Assembly (NCBI RefSeq): GCF_905163445.1
Contig: NC_053202.1
Coordinates: forward strand, 4,588,001-4,652,000
DNA length: 64,000 bases
Source: Pararge aegeria
Lineage: Eukaryota; Arthropoda; Insecta; Lepidoptera; Nymphalidae
Direction of reading: 5' to 3'
The notes below the pieces were generated by a model, which worked only from the letters and a program-made list of their open reading frames with translations, was not told the DNA's origin and made no database searches. Of the stretch, positions 22,501-27,309 are shown piece by piece. How positions within the stretch are numbered: the first letter of the stretch is position 1; each line of letters begins with the position of its first letter. The position numbers and the translations under genes are program-made.

Positions 22501-24413
22501 TCGCGCAAGAAATGTTCCATCAAATTCAAATTAAAATTCAAAATTAATTTATTTCAACTAGGCCTAATATGAGTACTTTTGAAACGTCAAGTCTGTCTGT
22601 TTGTAGTGACTCTACCACCGTTTCGGAAGGCAGATTCTACCGAGAAGAAGCCGGCAAGAAACCCAGCAGTTGCTCATCATCAGCTTACATTTTACATTAT
22701 AACATTATTTTTTCTATCTTGTGAGAGATCAAAGCGGAGCCGGATGCTTCCAAGCAACCTTGCTATTAAGATATTCAAATCCTAAGTTATATTTGACGGC
22801 CGACTGGCGCAGTGGGCAGCGACCCTGCTTTCTGAGTTCAAGGCTGTGGGTTCGATTCCCGCAAGTTTATTAGCTGTAGCAGAGATTTTTGTGACAGAGC
22901 TCGTCCGGGCAAGTACTGTCGCCATGCTTATTTCTGCCGCTAAGCAGCATTGTTGCAATGCTGTGTTCCGGTCTGAAGGGCGTGGTTTCCGGTGTGATTA
23001 CAGTAACGTGAGGCTTAACAAAAAAAACACCCCGGATAATCGCAAGTTGTAGTCGCGCACGAAGTTTTCCGTACCATTCTTACTATGATATAATAAATGT
23101 AACAGTTTGTTTGTTTGCCACAAAGTTAGTTCAAAGGGCGAAGAGTAACGTCGAGTCCCATAAAATTAAACAAAAAAACCGTAACAAACGCGGACGAAGA
23201 AAGCGGACAGCAATTAGTAGTAACAACTTTTTGTTTATTGTAAAAAAAAACCTAAAATGCGGAATCAAAGCGATTTTAGCGCTCGGTAGGAGCTCGACTT
23301 CACTTTCGGGGGGCCGAGTTCGAATCACAGCACGCACCGTTAACTAAAATATCACTAGCTTCTACGGTGAAGGAATACATCGTAAGGAAACCAGCATGCC
23401 TGAAAGTTCTACATAATGTTCTTGGTCGATATTTATTATATCTGTAGATTTTGCAATACTATGATTCCTATATCCGCCTTTCCCCCGCCTCTCTTCTCCG
23501 CACACTCGTCACTTACGAATGGCCGTTCGACGTACATTGACAATATACTTTGGCCGGTGAGAAGCGTGTGAAAGGAACACCCAACGGAGTCCACCAATCC
23601 GCACTGGGCCAGCGTGGCGGATTACGGCCTTGGTACCCTTCTCATTATGGAAGAAGACCGTGGTCTGTAATGGCCTAAGTGGGCCTTTAATGGGTTGATG
23701 TGATAAAATGCTGTATGCAGCCATTTTCATATTTGGTGTTTCTAGTTTAACAATTATTCATTGTAAAATCAAAATCTCTTGAGGATGCTCCGGTTTCGGA
23801 GCGAAACATGCATATAAATTACACCTTACAGATTCTCCTGCTTTTCGCGGAGTATAGCAAATTAAGCTTAATTTTCATAATATATCATAGATTTCCGCAA
23901 AGTAACGCCTGCTTCCCTCCTATACATAATTTTATTATTTGTCCGACAGCAATGCCGAAGAACACGCTCGACGAACAAAAGCGTACGTGCGAAATGGCTG
24001 CCTACTTCACCCATTGCAAGCTGCAGCCCGTACATCAAATCCTCACTCTCCGGACAGCTTTGAACATGTTCTTCAAGCTCAAAAACTACAGAACCGCCGC
24101 GTCCTTCGCAAGGAGACTTCTGGAGCTAGGTCCGAGGCCAGAAGTGGCCCAGCAGGCGAGGAAAATACTCCAAGCATGCGAGAAGACACCCACCGATGAA
24201 CACCAATTATTGTATGACGAGCATAATCCGTTCAACATATGCGGGATAAGTTATAAGCCTATATATCGGGGTAAGCCCGAAGAGAAATGTTCTTTGTGCA
24301 GCACGAGCTATCTGCCAGAACACAAGGGAAAGCTTTGCCCCGTCTGTGGCGTTGCGGAGGTGGGAAGAGATGTACTCGGCCTCAGGATCTGCCATTTGCA
24401 ATTCCAGAGATAA
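1054..24413 (+). CDS. COPA: Coatomer subunit alpha (alpha-COP), 5' end outside window
   Basis: Alpha-COP is the largest subunit of the COPI coat, which with ARF1 buds vesicles on the Golgi and retrieves KKXX-tagged membrane proteins to the ER. Coding exons: 1054-1191, 2548-2711, 4523-4660, 5311-5394, 6464-6659, 8566-8718, 9496-9716, 10907-11044, 12622-12725, 14061-14227, 14555-14752, 15791-15972, 16876-17017, 18710-18812, 19607-19739, 20920-21095, 22237-22452, 23950-24413. All have AG/GT borders and compatible phases, giving 3117 nt (1038 residues plus TAA). Residues about 1-130 are WD40 repeats, followed by the coatomer WD-associated region and, from about residue 640, the C-terminal COPI_C domain. 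Hallmarks include VLEGHDRGVNW, WDMTKRTC, DVQQKRT, CYQRTKNF, AAYFTH and RRLLELG. The family is about 1230 residues, so roughly 190 N-terminal residues lie upstream. No frameshift or internal stop was seen; the gene looks functional despite many repeat insertions in its introns. Confidence 0.97.
1667..2026. mobile_element. MITE with terminal inverted repeats and TA duplication
   Basis: The left end TGCCCGTTTTCACTAAC pairs with the right end GTTAGTGAGAACGGGCA, one mismatch in 17. TA lies directly outside both ends (1665-1666, 2027-2028). No transposase ORF. TA duplications fit the Tc1/mariner group. A similar terminal motif occurs near 15990. Confidence 0.65.
2087..2360 (+). mobile_element. SINE1 copy (tRNA-derived)
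   Basis: Has a box-A-like GGCGCAGTGGG region and box B GGGTTCGATTCCCAC, then the family body and a TTTATT-rich tail. It lies sense in a COPA intron. The apparent 86-aa ORF here is SINE sequence, not a gene. Confidence 0.85.
2390..2526 (+). mobile_element. SINE1 3' fragment
   Basis: A second copy of the SINE1 3' half (TACCCATAACACAAGC, then the T-rich tail), 5' truncated. It ends about 20 bp before the acceptor of COPA window exon 2. Confidence 0.8.
2548..2711 (+). CDS. COPA: COPA window exon 2 (WD40 repeats)
   Basis: Encodes AWEVDTCRGHYNNVSC followed by the blade ending RVWDMTKRTCLHTFRREND. The acceptor is TCCACAG and the donor GTGAGT begins at 2712. It ends two bases into an Arg codon completed by the next exon. 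A SINE1 tail ends about 20 bp upstream of the acceptor. Confidence 0.95.
2748..2844 (+). mobile_element. hAT-like MITE copy
   Basis: Begins CAGTGGCG and ends GTGCACGTCACTG, sharing ends and the core AGGGTAGGCA with 5448-5591. Flanks AAGGTCTA and CACGTCTA match at 6 of 8 positions, a decayed 8-bp target duplication. Confidence 0.6.
3059..3504 (+). mobile_element. Composite tRNA-like short retroelement with 15-bp target duplication
   Basis: Flanked by the direct repeat ATACTTGACGTTTTA (3044-3058, 3505-3519). Contains two tRNA-like stretches (about 3104-3180 and 3393-3474), each with a box-A-like TAGCCTAATTGG and a box-B-like GGTTCATA. Between them are inverted arms ending TTTTTACCTACACTTGG and CCAAGTATAGGTAAAAA. 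A shorter relative lies at 34113-34441. It sits inside a CR1-like 3'-end fragment. Confidence 0.7.
3556..3720 (+). mobile_element. SINE3 fragment
   Basis: Diverged SINE3 body (TGGCTAGTTATCACCGTACT, GTGCCGCCAAGCGATTT) without a clear tRNA-like head. Confidence 0.6.
3761..3941 (-). mobile_element. SINE2 fragment
   Basis: Antisense copy of the SINE2 family, with the tRNA-like head at the high-coordinate end (TAGTCTATCACCGCC) and the GATGTTTTCCTGCAACGTTG body. Confidence 0.75.
4030..4460 (-). mobile_element. CR1/Jockey-like 3' end
   Basis: On the minus strand it ends GGCCTACTTGAATAAAGAT then TTTTTGACTTTGACTTT, the 3' tail of a lepidopteran non-LTR element. Copies of the same family lie at 7430-7790, 20633-20826 and 47219-47330. 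Confidence 0.7.
4523..4660 (+). CDS. COPA: COPA window exon 3 (WD40 domain)
   Basis: Encodes WVLAAHPTLNLFAAGHD and FKLQRERPAYALHNNM, the strongly conserved end of the alpha-COP propeller. The acceptor AG is at 4521-4522 and the donor GTATGT begins at 4661. An antisense SINE2 begins about 20 bp past the donor. Confidence 0.95.
4680..4972 (-). mobile_element. SINE2 copy, near full length
   Basis: Antisense SINE2: the 3' end (AACCCATTACCGGTCC) lies just after the exon 3 donor and the tRNA-like head is near 4910-4972. The 145-aa ORF that overlaps it is exon 3 read through into this SINE. Confidence 0.8.
5311..5394 (+). CDS. COPA: COPA window exon 4
   Basis: A short 84-bp exon encoding QLRKLDMSTNRDAPVMQIKG and then GGRHQPY. 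It matches the start of the WD-associated region (QLDFNSSKDVAVMQLRSG in human alpha-COP). The acceptor is TTTGTAG and the donor GTAATA begins at 5395. It ends two bases into a Ser codon. Confidence 0.9.
5423..5654 (+). mobile_element. SINE1 head split by a MITE
   Basis: SINE1 head (TTGACGGCCGTCTGGTGCAG) is interrupted at 5448-5591 and resumes GTGGGCAGCGACCCTGC to box B. The body beyond box B is missing; a SINE2 fragment follows. Confidence 0.75.
5448..5591 (+). mobile_element. hAT-like MITE nested in SINE1, 8-bp target duplication
   Basis: 144 bp. The left end CAGTGGCGTGCACT matches the inverted right end AGTGCACGCTAATG at 12 of 14 positions. The flanks are the exact 8-bp duplication GTGGGCAG (5440-5447, 5592-5599), which is single in intact SINE1 copies. 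Terminal CAG and 8-bp duplications are hAT traits. Confidence 0.8.
5655..5821 (-). mobile_element. SINE2 fragment
   Basis: Antisense SINE2 with the GCATGCAGGTTTCCTAACA body and a tRNA-like head ending GGGCTATCACCGCTTC. Confidence 0.75.
5832..6000 (-). mobile_element. SINE3 3' part
   Basis: Antisense SINE3: AAGTTAGCCCTTGTCAGCAA, GATGATGCAGTCTAAGATGG and GACATCGCACCGGAACGC. The tRNA-like head is absent. Confidence 0.75.
6001..6463. other. Intron sequence, nothing recognised
   Basis: AT-rich intron DNA before COPA window exon 5. No repeat family or RNA gene recognised. Confidence 0.5.
6464..6659 (+). CDS. COPA: COPA window exon 5
   Basis: Encodes MSLNHAEWCVLVTWR through AVWVARNRFAALEKNNQ, collinear with human alpha-COP. 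The acceptor is TACGCAG and the donor GTGTGT begins at 6660. It ends in phase 0. Confidence 0.94.
6660..7429. other. Intron sequence, nothing recognised
   Basis: AT-rich intron after exon 5. A GC-richer patch at about 7190-7280 has no recognisable identity. Confidence 0.5.
7430..7790 (+). mobile_element. CR1/Jockey-like 3' fragment
   Basis: Inverse of 4030-4460 (AAGTTTGTATTAAGCGAAAGC, CACCCGGCTAAGTTTGTTG), sense to COPA. 5' truncated and not coding. Confidence 0.7.
7791..8214. other. Intron sequence, nothing recognised
   Basis: COPA intron DNA; only a short imprecise repeat of CAATACGCAACTT-like units at about 8154-8222 is visible. Confidence 0.5.
8215..8430 (-). mobile_element. SINE2 fragment
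   Basis: Antisense SINE2: GAACATTATGGAGAACTCTC, the heat-of-family GTTGAAGCAGGTGATATT block, and a decayed tRNA-like head near 8370-8430. Confidence 0.7.
8566..8718 (+). CDS. COPA: COPA window exon 6
   Basis: Fifty-one codons encoding LVIKNLKNEVSKKI through MYAGTGMLLLRE and LLDVQQKRTIAS. The acceptor is TTGCAG and the donor GTAAGC begins at 8719. A long 13-bp tandem array begins about 50 bp downstream in the intron. Confidence 0.95.
8767..9432. repeat. Tandem array of a 13-bp unit
   Basis: About 665 bp of CTGACTGACTCGA units, with variants in which CTGACTGC or CTGTCT replaces a subunit, in the intron after COPA window exon 6. Minus-strand Ser-Gln-Val ORFs across it are products of the repeat. 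Confidence 0.92.
9496..9716 (+). CDS. COPA: COPA window exon 7
   Basis: Encodes VKVSKCRYAIWNSDM, ALLAKHTVTIC and FIYTTANHIKYC. The acceptor is CGCAG and the donor GTAAGT begins at 9717. It ends two bases into a Gly codon. Confidence 0.95.
9925..9995. repeat. Short degenerate repeat of GACATATGACATCT units
   Basis: Several imperfect copies of GACATATGACATCT-like units in the intron after exon 7. Confidence 0.55.
10076..10300 (-). mobile_element. CR1/Jockey-like 3' end
   Basis: On the minus strand it ends with GACGTTTCAAAAGTGCTTAT then TAGGCCTACTTGAGATAAAT. Same family as 48900-49813. Confidence 0.7.
10441..10760 (-). mobile_element. RTE-like retrotransposon 3' end with ORF C-terminus
   Basis: The minus strand encodes SRRTDGRWGLKVLEWRPR, VGRPPTRWTDAIGRVAGSCW and DRVLWNSLQKTSVQQWTS, the C-terminal signature of endonuclease/reverse-transcriptase proteins of the RTE group. 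5' truncated. Copies at 15149-15360, 24525-24620 and 27665-27905. Confidence 0.75.
10813..10882 (-). mobile_element. RTE-like 3' terminal fragment
   Basis: Antisense copy of the RTE terminus (CAACCTATGGACGTCCGCTG, CTGGACATACGGTCTT), ending about 25 bp before the COPA exon 8 acceptor. Confidence 0.6.
10907..11044 (+). CDS. COPA: COPA window exon 8
   Basis: Encodes DYGIIRTLDVPVYAVKV and CLDREARPKVLNIDPTEY, very close to the family. The acceptor is TTCACAG and the donor GTTAGT begins at 11045. An antisense RTE-like 3' end finishes about 25 bp upstream of the acceptor. Confidence 0.95.
11072..11440 (-). mobile_element. SINE3 interrupted by a SINE1 head
   Basis: Antisense SINE3 begins at 11080-11110 (CTACAAGTTAGCCCTTGTC) and resumes near 11263 (GTAATTGGTAAGTGACGATG). 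Between them lies a sense SINE1 head (11187-11257) and about 80 bp of other DNA that is also present at 12424-12465. Confidence 0.65.
11441..12212. other. AT-rich intron sequence, nothing recognised
   Basis: Very AT-rich, with many A and T runs. No coding exon or repeat family recognised. Confidence 0.5.
12213..12366 (-). mobile_element. SINE1 copy, 3' truncated
   Basis: Antisense: AACACCCAGACACTGAAAAA, box B as GTGGGAATCGAACCCAC, and a box A region GCGCCAATCGGGCGTCAA at the high end. Confidence 0.8.
12622..12725 (+). CDS. COPA: COPA window exon 9
   Basis: Encodes FKLALVTRQYDQVLHMVRTA and KLVGQSIIAYLQEK. The acceptor is TAAACAG and the donor GTAAGT begins at 12726. It ends one base into the Gly codon completed by exon 10. 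Confidence 0.95.
12726..13104. other. Intron sequence, nothing recognised
   Basis: AT-rich intron after COPA window exon 9. The 86-aa ORF here has no recognisable similarity and no splice logic. Confidence 0.5.
13105..13325 (-). repeat. Interspersed repeat family 'TCCGGTTTCGGAGCGAAAC'
   Basis: Antisense copy of a family also found at 23740-23935, 24625-24775 and 36291-36540 (GGGTACATTGCC, AAATTAGGCTTAATTTTCAA here). A further 5' scrap lies at 13664-13698. Confidence 0.65.
13500..13655 (+). repeat. Interspersed repeat ending AATAAAG
   Basis: Contains GCCTGGCAGAGATCGCTAC, TAAGCGATAAGGCCGCCCTT, then GTGGTGTAAAAATAAAGAG. Related copies at 18890-19075, 19958-20100, 33583-33715 (plus) and 31000-31090, 56865-57005 (minus). 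Probably the 3' end of a retroelement. Confidence 0.65.
13799..13970 (+). mobile_element. CR1/Jockey-like 3' end
   Basis: TTAGAAAAGAGCATCTGCTT, then GAATCTGCTTACCGAACC and CTACTTTAAGTAAATTAAT: a decayed copy of the 3' region seen at 49650-49813. Confidence 0.65.
14061..14227 (+). CDS. COPA: COPA window exon 10
   Basis: Encodes YPEVALHFVKDARTRLSLAL and CGNIEVALEAAKSLDE up to TGNHQ. The acceptor is TTTCACTAG and the donor GTATAT begins at 14228. An antisense SINE2 begins about 30 bp into the following intron. Confidence 0.95.
14258..14450 (-). mobile_element. SINE2 fragment
   Basis: Antisense SINE2 3' part beginning ATATCAACCCATTAACGTC, about 30 bp past the exon 10 donor. The head is missing. 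Confidence 0.75.
14555..14752 (+). CDS. COPA: COPA window exon 11
   Basis: Sixty-six codons encoding IVEMCYQRTKNFEKLSFLY and LGDVCERIRLLKNAGQ, among the most conserved stretches of the protein. The acceptor is TTCGTAG and the donor GTGACT begins at 14753. Confidence 0.96.
14753..15070. other. Intron sequence, nothing recognised
   Basis: Intron after exon 11. A GC-richer patch at about 14840-14930 has no recognisable identity. Confidence 0.5.
15071..15435 (-). mobile_element. SINE3 interrupted by an RTE fragment
   Basis: Antisense SINE3 pieces at about 15071-15148 (GTTCGCCCTTGTATGCAATT, TGATGCAGTATTAAATGG) and 15375-15432 (TCGGTTTCTACGCGACATC) flank a sense RTE-like fragment, so the RTE piece inserted later. 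Confidence 0.65.
15149..15360 (+). mobile_element. RTE-like 3' end with ORF remnant
   Basis: Encodes EHIARRTDGRWGSKVLEWRP, VGRPPTRWIDHIKRVAGS and a broken C-terminus, then TTGATTTGATGATGATG. Same family as 10441-10760. Confidence 0.75.
15464..15745 (+). mobile_element. SINE1 copy, full length
   Basis: Complete from TTGACAGCCGATTGGCGAAG through box B, body and GTCGTAGTATATTTATTTAT tail. Sense in the intron before COPA exon 12, about 45 bp from the acceptor. Confidence 0.88.
15791..15972 (+). CDS. COPA: COPA window exon 12
   Basis: Encodes LSLAYLTAINHNQLDEAEPL and ends QPNWPLLAVSK, matching the NWPLLTVSK motif of alpha-COP. The acceptor is TTCTTCCAG and the donor GTAAGA begins at 15973. A sense SINE1 tail ends about 50 bp upstream. 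Confidence 0.94.
15990..16320. repeat. Possible MITE remnant
   Basis: GGTTTTCACTAAAGGC near 15990 resembles the end of the TA-flanked MITE at 1667-2026. No clear second end. Confidence 0.3.
16455..16735. repeat. (CA)n microsatellite with CG/CT variants
   Basis: About 280 bp of CA dinucleotides broken by CGCACG, CTCACA and ACATAC units. Minus-strand Cys/Val-rich ORFs here come from the repeat. Confidence 0.92.
16876..17017 (+). CDS. COPA: COPA window exon 13 (acidic/Ala-rich linker)
   Basis: Encodes SFFEVAGGARTAADASAVGA and then an acidic stretch with WGDDDDVLQENK, the variable linker between the WD-associated region and COPI_C. The acceptor is CTTGTAG and the donor GTAAAC begins at 17018. 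It is locally very GC-rich, unlike the flanking introns. Confidence 0.9.
17275..17333. repeat. 26-bp near-perfect hairpin
   Basis: Arms 17275-17300 and 17308-17333 pair with one mismatch across a 7-nt loop. In the intron after COPA exon 13. Confidence 0.75.
17340..18340. other. Intron sequence, nothing recognised
   Basis: AT-rich intron DNA between exons 13 and 14; no exon, RNA gene or repeat family recognised. Confidence 0.5.
18341..18705 (+). mobile_element. SINE1 interrupted by a CR1-like tail
   Basis: The SINE1 head (18341-18377) is split by an antisense CR1-like 3' end starting with five AAAATTC units (18378-18500). SINE1 then resumes at box B (GTGGGTTCGATTTCCAC) and runs to a T-rich tail that abuts the exon 14 acceptor. 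Confidence 0.8.
18710..18812 (+). CDS. COPA: COPA window exon 14 (acidic linker)
   Basis: Encodes EEGEVEVMEDACDDGGWDVG and DEDLELPEELAPIP, matching the GGWDVEEDLELPPEL motif of the family. The acceptor is TTTCGCAG and the donor GTGAGT begins at 18813. Its polypyrimidine tract is the T-rich tail of a SINE1 copy. Confidence 0.93.
18890..19075 (+). repeat. Interspersed repeat ending AATAAAAAG
   Basis: TTGCTTTCGCAATAAGACCG, CCTTTGCACACCACTG, then a long T-rich run; a variant of the family at 13500-13655. Confidence 0.55.
19076..19600. other. Intron sequence, nothing recognised
   Basis: COPA intron before exon 15; no recognisable feature. Confidence 0.5.
19607..19739 (+). CDS. COPA: COPA window exon 15 (start of COPI_C)
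   Basis: Encodes ADMDGAEESSEYFVAPTRG and HDHVATGQFEIAFR. The acceptor is GTTACAG and the donor GTATTG begins at 19740. It ends two bases into an Arg codon. Confidence 0.93.
19798..19945. repeat. Tandem repeat of a 19-bp unit
   Basis: About seven units of AAAGTTAGAAATTTCAAAT, decaying toward the right. It starts about 60 bp after the exon 15 donor. Confidence 0.85.
19958..20100 (+). repeat. Interspersed repeat ending AATAAAG
   Basis: TAGTCTGGCAGATATCGCTT, CTAAGCGATAAGGCCGCC, then GTGGTGTGCAAATAAAG. Same family as 13500-13655. Confidence 0.65.
20385..20901 (+). mobile_element. SINE3 interrupted by a CR1-like fragment
   Basis: SINE3 with box B GTTCGATCCCCGTCAGG and body to about 20632, resuming 20827-20901 (GACTGCATCATCACTTACC, GAGGGCTAACTTGTA). 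The insert is a CR1-like 3' end. The SINE finishes 18 bp before COPA exon 16. Confidence 0.8.
20633..20826 (+). mobile_element. CR1/Jockey-like 3' end nested in SINE3
   Basis: GCTAAGTTTGTTATGGGCTT, GTGCCATATATCTGCCTAT, then TTTGAATAAATAAATATTTC. Same family as 4030-4460, inserted into a pre-existing SINE3. Confidence 0.7.
20920..21095 (+). CDS. COPA: COPA window exon 16 (COPI_C)
   Basis: Encodes LLNEQVGIVNFEPYLETFL and HLHRNWKEASGKDLLPVL. The acceptor is CTCTGCAG and the donor GTGAGT begins at 21096. A SINE3 tail ends 18-19 bp upstream of the exon. Confidence 0.94.
21096..21401. other. GC-richer intron sequence, unrecognised
   Basis: About 21130-21320 is GC-richer than its surroundings and contains GTGATCAG at both ends (21134-21141, 21317-21324). 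No family recognised. Confidence 0.4.
21402..21970. repeat. 30-bp minisatellite with 90-bp higher-order period
   Basis: About 19 monomers of roughly 30 bp, typified by ATCCATAAATAACC then ACACGTTAGGGGCC. From about 21451 a trimer repeats with exact 90-bp spacing (CGTTAGGGGCC at 21451, 21541, 21631). It ends at a SINE1 insertion. Confidence 0.9.
21971..22200 (+). mobile_element. SINE1 copy with internal deletion
   Basis: Head TTGACGGCCGACTGGCGCAG, box B GGGTTCGATTCACAC, then a body lacking the ACCCATAACACAAGC block, and the T-rich tail about 40 bp before COPA exon 17. Confidence 0.82.
22237..22452 (+). CDS. COPA: COPA window exon 17 (COPI_C)
   Basis: Encodes AKLSDLVQQLQQCYQLTTSG and AQQLLAICKEYLLGLQMET. 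The acceptor is CTTCCCAG and the donor GTAATT begins at 22453. It ends one base into an Ala codon. Confidence 0.95.
22515..22780 (-). mobile_element. CR1/Jockey-like 3' end
   Basis: Antisense: CAAATTCAAATTAAAATTC, CTAGGCCTAATATGAGTAC, GAAACGTCAAGTCTGTCTG. Same family as 10076-10300. Confidence 0.7.
22793..22866 (+). mobile_element. SINE1 head only
   Basis: Box A to box B of SINE1 (GGCGCAGTGGGCAGC, GGGTTCGATTCCCGC) joined to an unrelated repeat. Confidence 0.75.
22867..23060 (+). repeat. Interspersed repeat with GCAGCATTGTTGCAATGCTG
   Basis: Contains a palindromic GCAGCATTGTTGCAATGCTG block. Related pieces at 29140-29230 (plus) and 26300-26400, 43690-43800 (minus). Family not identified. Confidence 0.5.
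23283..23707 (+). mobile_element. SINE2 in two parts
   Basis: First part 23283-23440 (head, CTACGGTGAAGGAATACATC), second part 23560-23707 (ACGGAGTCCACCAATCCGC, AATGGGTTGATG). About 120 bp of other DNA lies between them. Confidence 0.7.
23740..23935 (+). repeat. Repeat family 'TCCGGTTTCGGAGCGAAAC'
   Basis: TTAACAATTATTCATTGT, GCTCCGGTTTCGGAGCG, AATTAAGCTTAATTTTC and CAAAGTAACGCCTGC. It ends just before COPA's terminal exon, and another copy lies just past COPA's poly(A) signal. Confidence 0.75.
23950..24413 (+). CDS. COPA: COPA terminal coding exon (COPI_C C-terminus)
   Basis: Encodes MPKNTLDEQKRTCEMAAYFT through PVHQILTLRTALNMFFKLKN and RRLLELGPRPEVAQQARKIL, ending LRICHLQFQR and TAA. The acceptor is CCGACAG. 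Near the C-terminus two CX2C pairs lie 12 residues apart (24288-24347). AATAAA signals follow at 24465-24474. Confidence 0.97.
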
Positions 24414-24464
24414 CTTTGTAACGATGTATTATTATTTGAATTGTATATTTAAGATTATATTATA

Positions 24465-24474
24465 AATAAATAAA
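24465..24474 (+). terminator. Polyadenylation signals of COPA
   Basis: Two overlapping AATAAA hexamers lie 52-61 nt after the COPA stop codon, in an AT-rich stretch, at the usual place for an insect cleavage/polyadenylation signal. No other coding sequence follows on this strand. Confidence 0.7.
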
Positions 24475-24524
24475 CTATTATTATATAGCTTTCATTCGTT
24501 TTTGTTTGGCGTCTTAACGGTTGT

Positions 24525-24620
24525 TTATCATCATCATAATTTCAACTAATTGACGTCCACTGCTGGACATAGGTCTTTTTTAGGGAGTTCCACAATACAC
24601 GTTCTTGGCTTCCGCTTGCC
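24525..24620 (-). mobile_element. RTE-like 3' terminal fragment
   Basis: Antisense: CAACTAATTGACGTCCACTG, CTGGACATAGGTCTTTTTT. Same family as 10441-10760. Confidence 0.65.
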
Positions 24621-24624
24621 TCCA

Positions 24625-24775
24625 ATTTCTTAACAATCATTCATTCTAAAGTCAAAATCTGCTCCGGTTTCGGAGCGAAACGTGCTTATAAATTACACCT
24701 TACAGTTTCTCCTGCTTTTCGCGGAGTATAGCAAATTAAGCTTAATTTTCATGCTATATCATGGATTGAGAGAGA
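24625..24775 (+). repeat. Repeat family 'TCCGGTTTCGGAGCGAAAC'
   Basis: AACAATCATTCATTCTAAAG, CTCCGGTTTCGGAGCGAAA, AATTAAGCTTAATTTTCATG; a copy of 23740-23935 in the COPA 3' flank. Confidence 0.75.
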
Positions 24776-25321
24776 GCCTTACTTAATACTTTTATTCTTC
24801 TAGTAAAGGGTCAGCACATGTCTTCTTAAAACTTGTTGATAGGTATGGCCGTGCTTGTGAAATTGAGTACCAGCCGTAGTTGCACCCAGTGGGTGCTGAA
24901 ATTCGTACCTATTTATCTACGCGCGAAGGAATTCATTATACCTACACATATGTCTATATAACTTTATACAATAAAGTTTAATTTCATAATAATAAACGGA
25001 GCACAAAAAACAAAAAAAATGTACACTCGAATTGAGAACCTGCTCCTTTTTTTTTTAAGTTTGTTAAGAAAGATGATTTCATATAAGTACTATTAATTCC
25101 TGCTTTCAGCATTGTTATCCTAAGCACCATGTTCATAATATTAACAAATAGGCCACTAGGGCTAGGGGCTAGAAGTGCTGTGTGGAGATGGCAGATCAGA
25201 ATACAGTTCACCCACCTGCCATCTCTCACCAGCCCAGCCAGACGGCCCTTAAACGATATAATTCTAGAGTGGTAATAGCGAGCTCTAACTTTTCTAGTTA
25301 CAGCCGTTTTAAGCCAATAAA
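24776..25321. other. Convergent intergenic sequence
   Basis: Between the 3' ends of the two host genes. Part of 24820-24930 resembles 26060-26150 (TTGATAGGT, ACCAGCCG), a weak repeat. No gene recognised. Confidence 0.45.
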
Positions 25322-25440
25322 TTGCACTTGCTTTAACGATGAAGGAACCTTCGTGGCTGAGAGTTCTATAGAAAGTTCTCCAAGGCGTGGGACGTCCACC
25401 AATCTACAGTCTACAAGACTACGGCCTTAACTCTTCTTTT
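25322..25440 (+). mobile_element. SINE2 fragment
   Basis: TTGCTTTAACGATGAAGGAA, GTCCACCAATCTACAGTC, ACTACGGCCTTAACTCTTCT: 3' half of SINE2. Confidence 0.65.
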
Positions 25441-27309
25441 CGGAGGTAGTTGTCTGGTATTGAATTCATAATCCTTTAACTTTGTCATACTACAGCTTAG
25501 CAAAATTTGGGTTAATAAATAGAAATAAGCATAACGGTAGTAGTTCCCCGGACGAGCTATTCACAAAAAGCTCGATAACTACTCATTTGTTATAAGTAGA
25601 TGCGCCAATATCAGAACCGCTTTTGAGCATGACAAGCCGTTTCAATGCTTTTTTACATACATTATGACGTTATCTAGTGAATTCTTAAAGAAAACTATCT
25701 TTAAGAAAAATATATTATGTTTAAACAAAAAACGTGATCACGTTCACGAATTTCAGTAATTTTTCACGCTTATAGTAAGAATTAAGAAACCGTTATTTAT
25801 GTAGTCGCACACTAGATGGCACTACTGGTTCGTTACATCGCGCTAGCGTTTTGTCATCGCGAAACATTGATATTCCTTTAAAGGAAATTTTATGAATCTG
25901 ATTCATTCGCGTCGCCTCAATTGACAATTTTTGAAACATTCCGAGGAGATATCTCTTATCGGGGGGGAAATACTTATTACTTGCTATCTTTCTAGCGGCA
26001 AGTGAGTAGCTCTTATTTTACCTTATATCGGGCGAAGAAAGACGTGTTTGGCACAACACGTATCCTTAAAACTAGTTGATAGGTCGTGCTTCTGATATTG
26101 ATTACCAGCCGCAGATGCGCCGAGTGCATTAATTCGTATTTACCAACTGGGGAAGGGAAAAAAATTACCAATTTTTTTAAAGTAATTATTGCCAGATCTA
26201 GCAGTTAGCGCACCTGACGGTAAATGGAAAACCGTTGCCTATAAACACAGCACCACTTCGCAGGGCATGCAAGGAACACGTCCAACTTGAGGCGTAGGTG
26301 TTAAGTCTTATGTCCCTGTTTTAAAACCGGCTGAAGGAAGTGGTTGCCGGTTTGATCGGAACGCAGCATTGCAACTACAATGCTGCTTTACAGCAAAAAT
26401 ATAAAATTTATCGATATCACGTCGATAATTAAATACAAAATAGTAAAATAAGGCTTTATTTGAATACAATTTTAAAAATATATATTTCCGAAGCCCCATT
26501 GTATCTACGTTTATATTACCCACAAAGCCCTAGTTCAGAAGTAGCATACGCCAAGAAAGTTCTACATGAAACAACATACTATTTTTAATATCCGGCTCCA
26601 AGGACCATATTTTAAGTAAAGAAATGAGTAACTAATAATGAGTTTTCACTTTTTATTTATAACACTTTGTCATTATGAATTTGGTACGTCGAAAGTGGCC
26701 CCTAAATTATAAACAGTATGACTTCCTTAACATTATCTTAAAATATCACTTAAACAAATTGTTAATTATGATTACAGAAATAAATATATCATAAAACTAA
26801 ACTGGCACAGGTTTCGGTTCCTTACTCCTGAAAAAAAGTATATTTTGAAAGTATATTTTGTACAGAATAGTAATAGCGTATCTAAGAATATTAATTAATT
26901 AAAGATCTTCCAGATGAGACTACACTTTTTTTTTCCTCACTTATTTTGGGCCACGGTGGTCAATCTCGTCATAGATTGTCCAACTATGCGGAAGATATCC
27001 ACTCTCCATGCCCTAATTCATATACTATCAGCGGTAGCTCCGAAACGACTCGAGAGATATCCTGCCCTAGACCGACAGGCAGTTCTTTCCGAGGCACGGG
27101 AGTGAATCACCGCTAGTCGCCAAACTCCGGGTGGGTTATAAGAATTTCTTGATTACATTAAATACTATTTGTTGGCCCGATCAAGCGATCAAACCCTGGA
27201 CGTCGTGATCCGGTGTCGGATATGTTCACCACTAGAGCAATGAAGCAGTTATACCACACTCGACCGAGTATGTAGAATTACAATTCTGGAGCGGTGAGAA
27301 CTTCAGCTT
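25441..27309. other. Intergenic/3' flank sequence
   Basis: Mostly unique AT-rich DNA, with a repeat scrap at about 26200-26400 (GCAGGGCATGCAAGGAAC, GCAGCATTGCAACTACAATG). Minus-strand AATAAA hexamers (TTTATT on plus, near 26453 and 26653) could serve the transporter gene. Confidence 0.4.
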
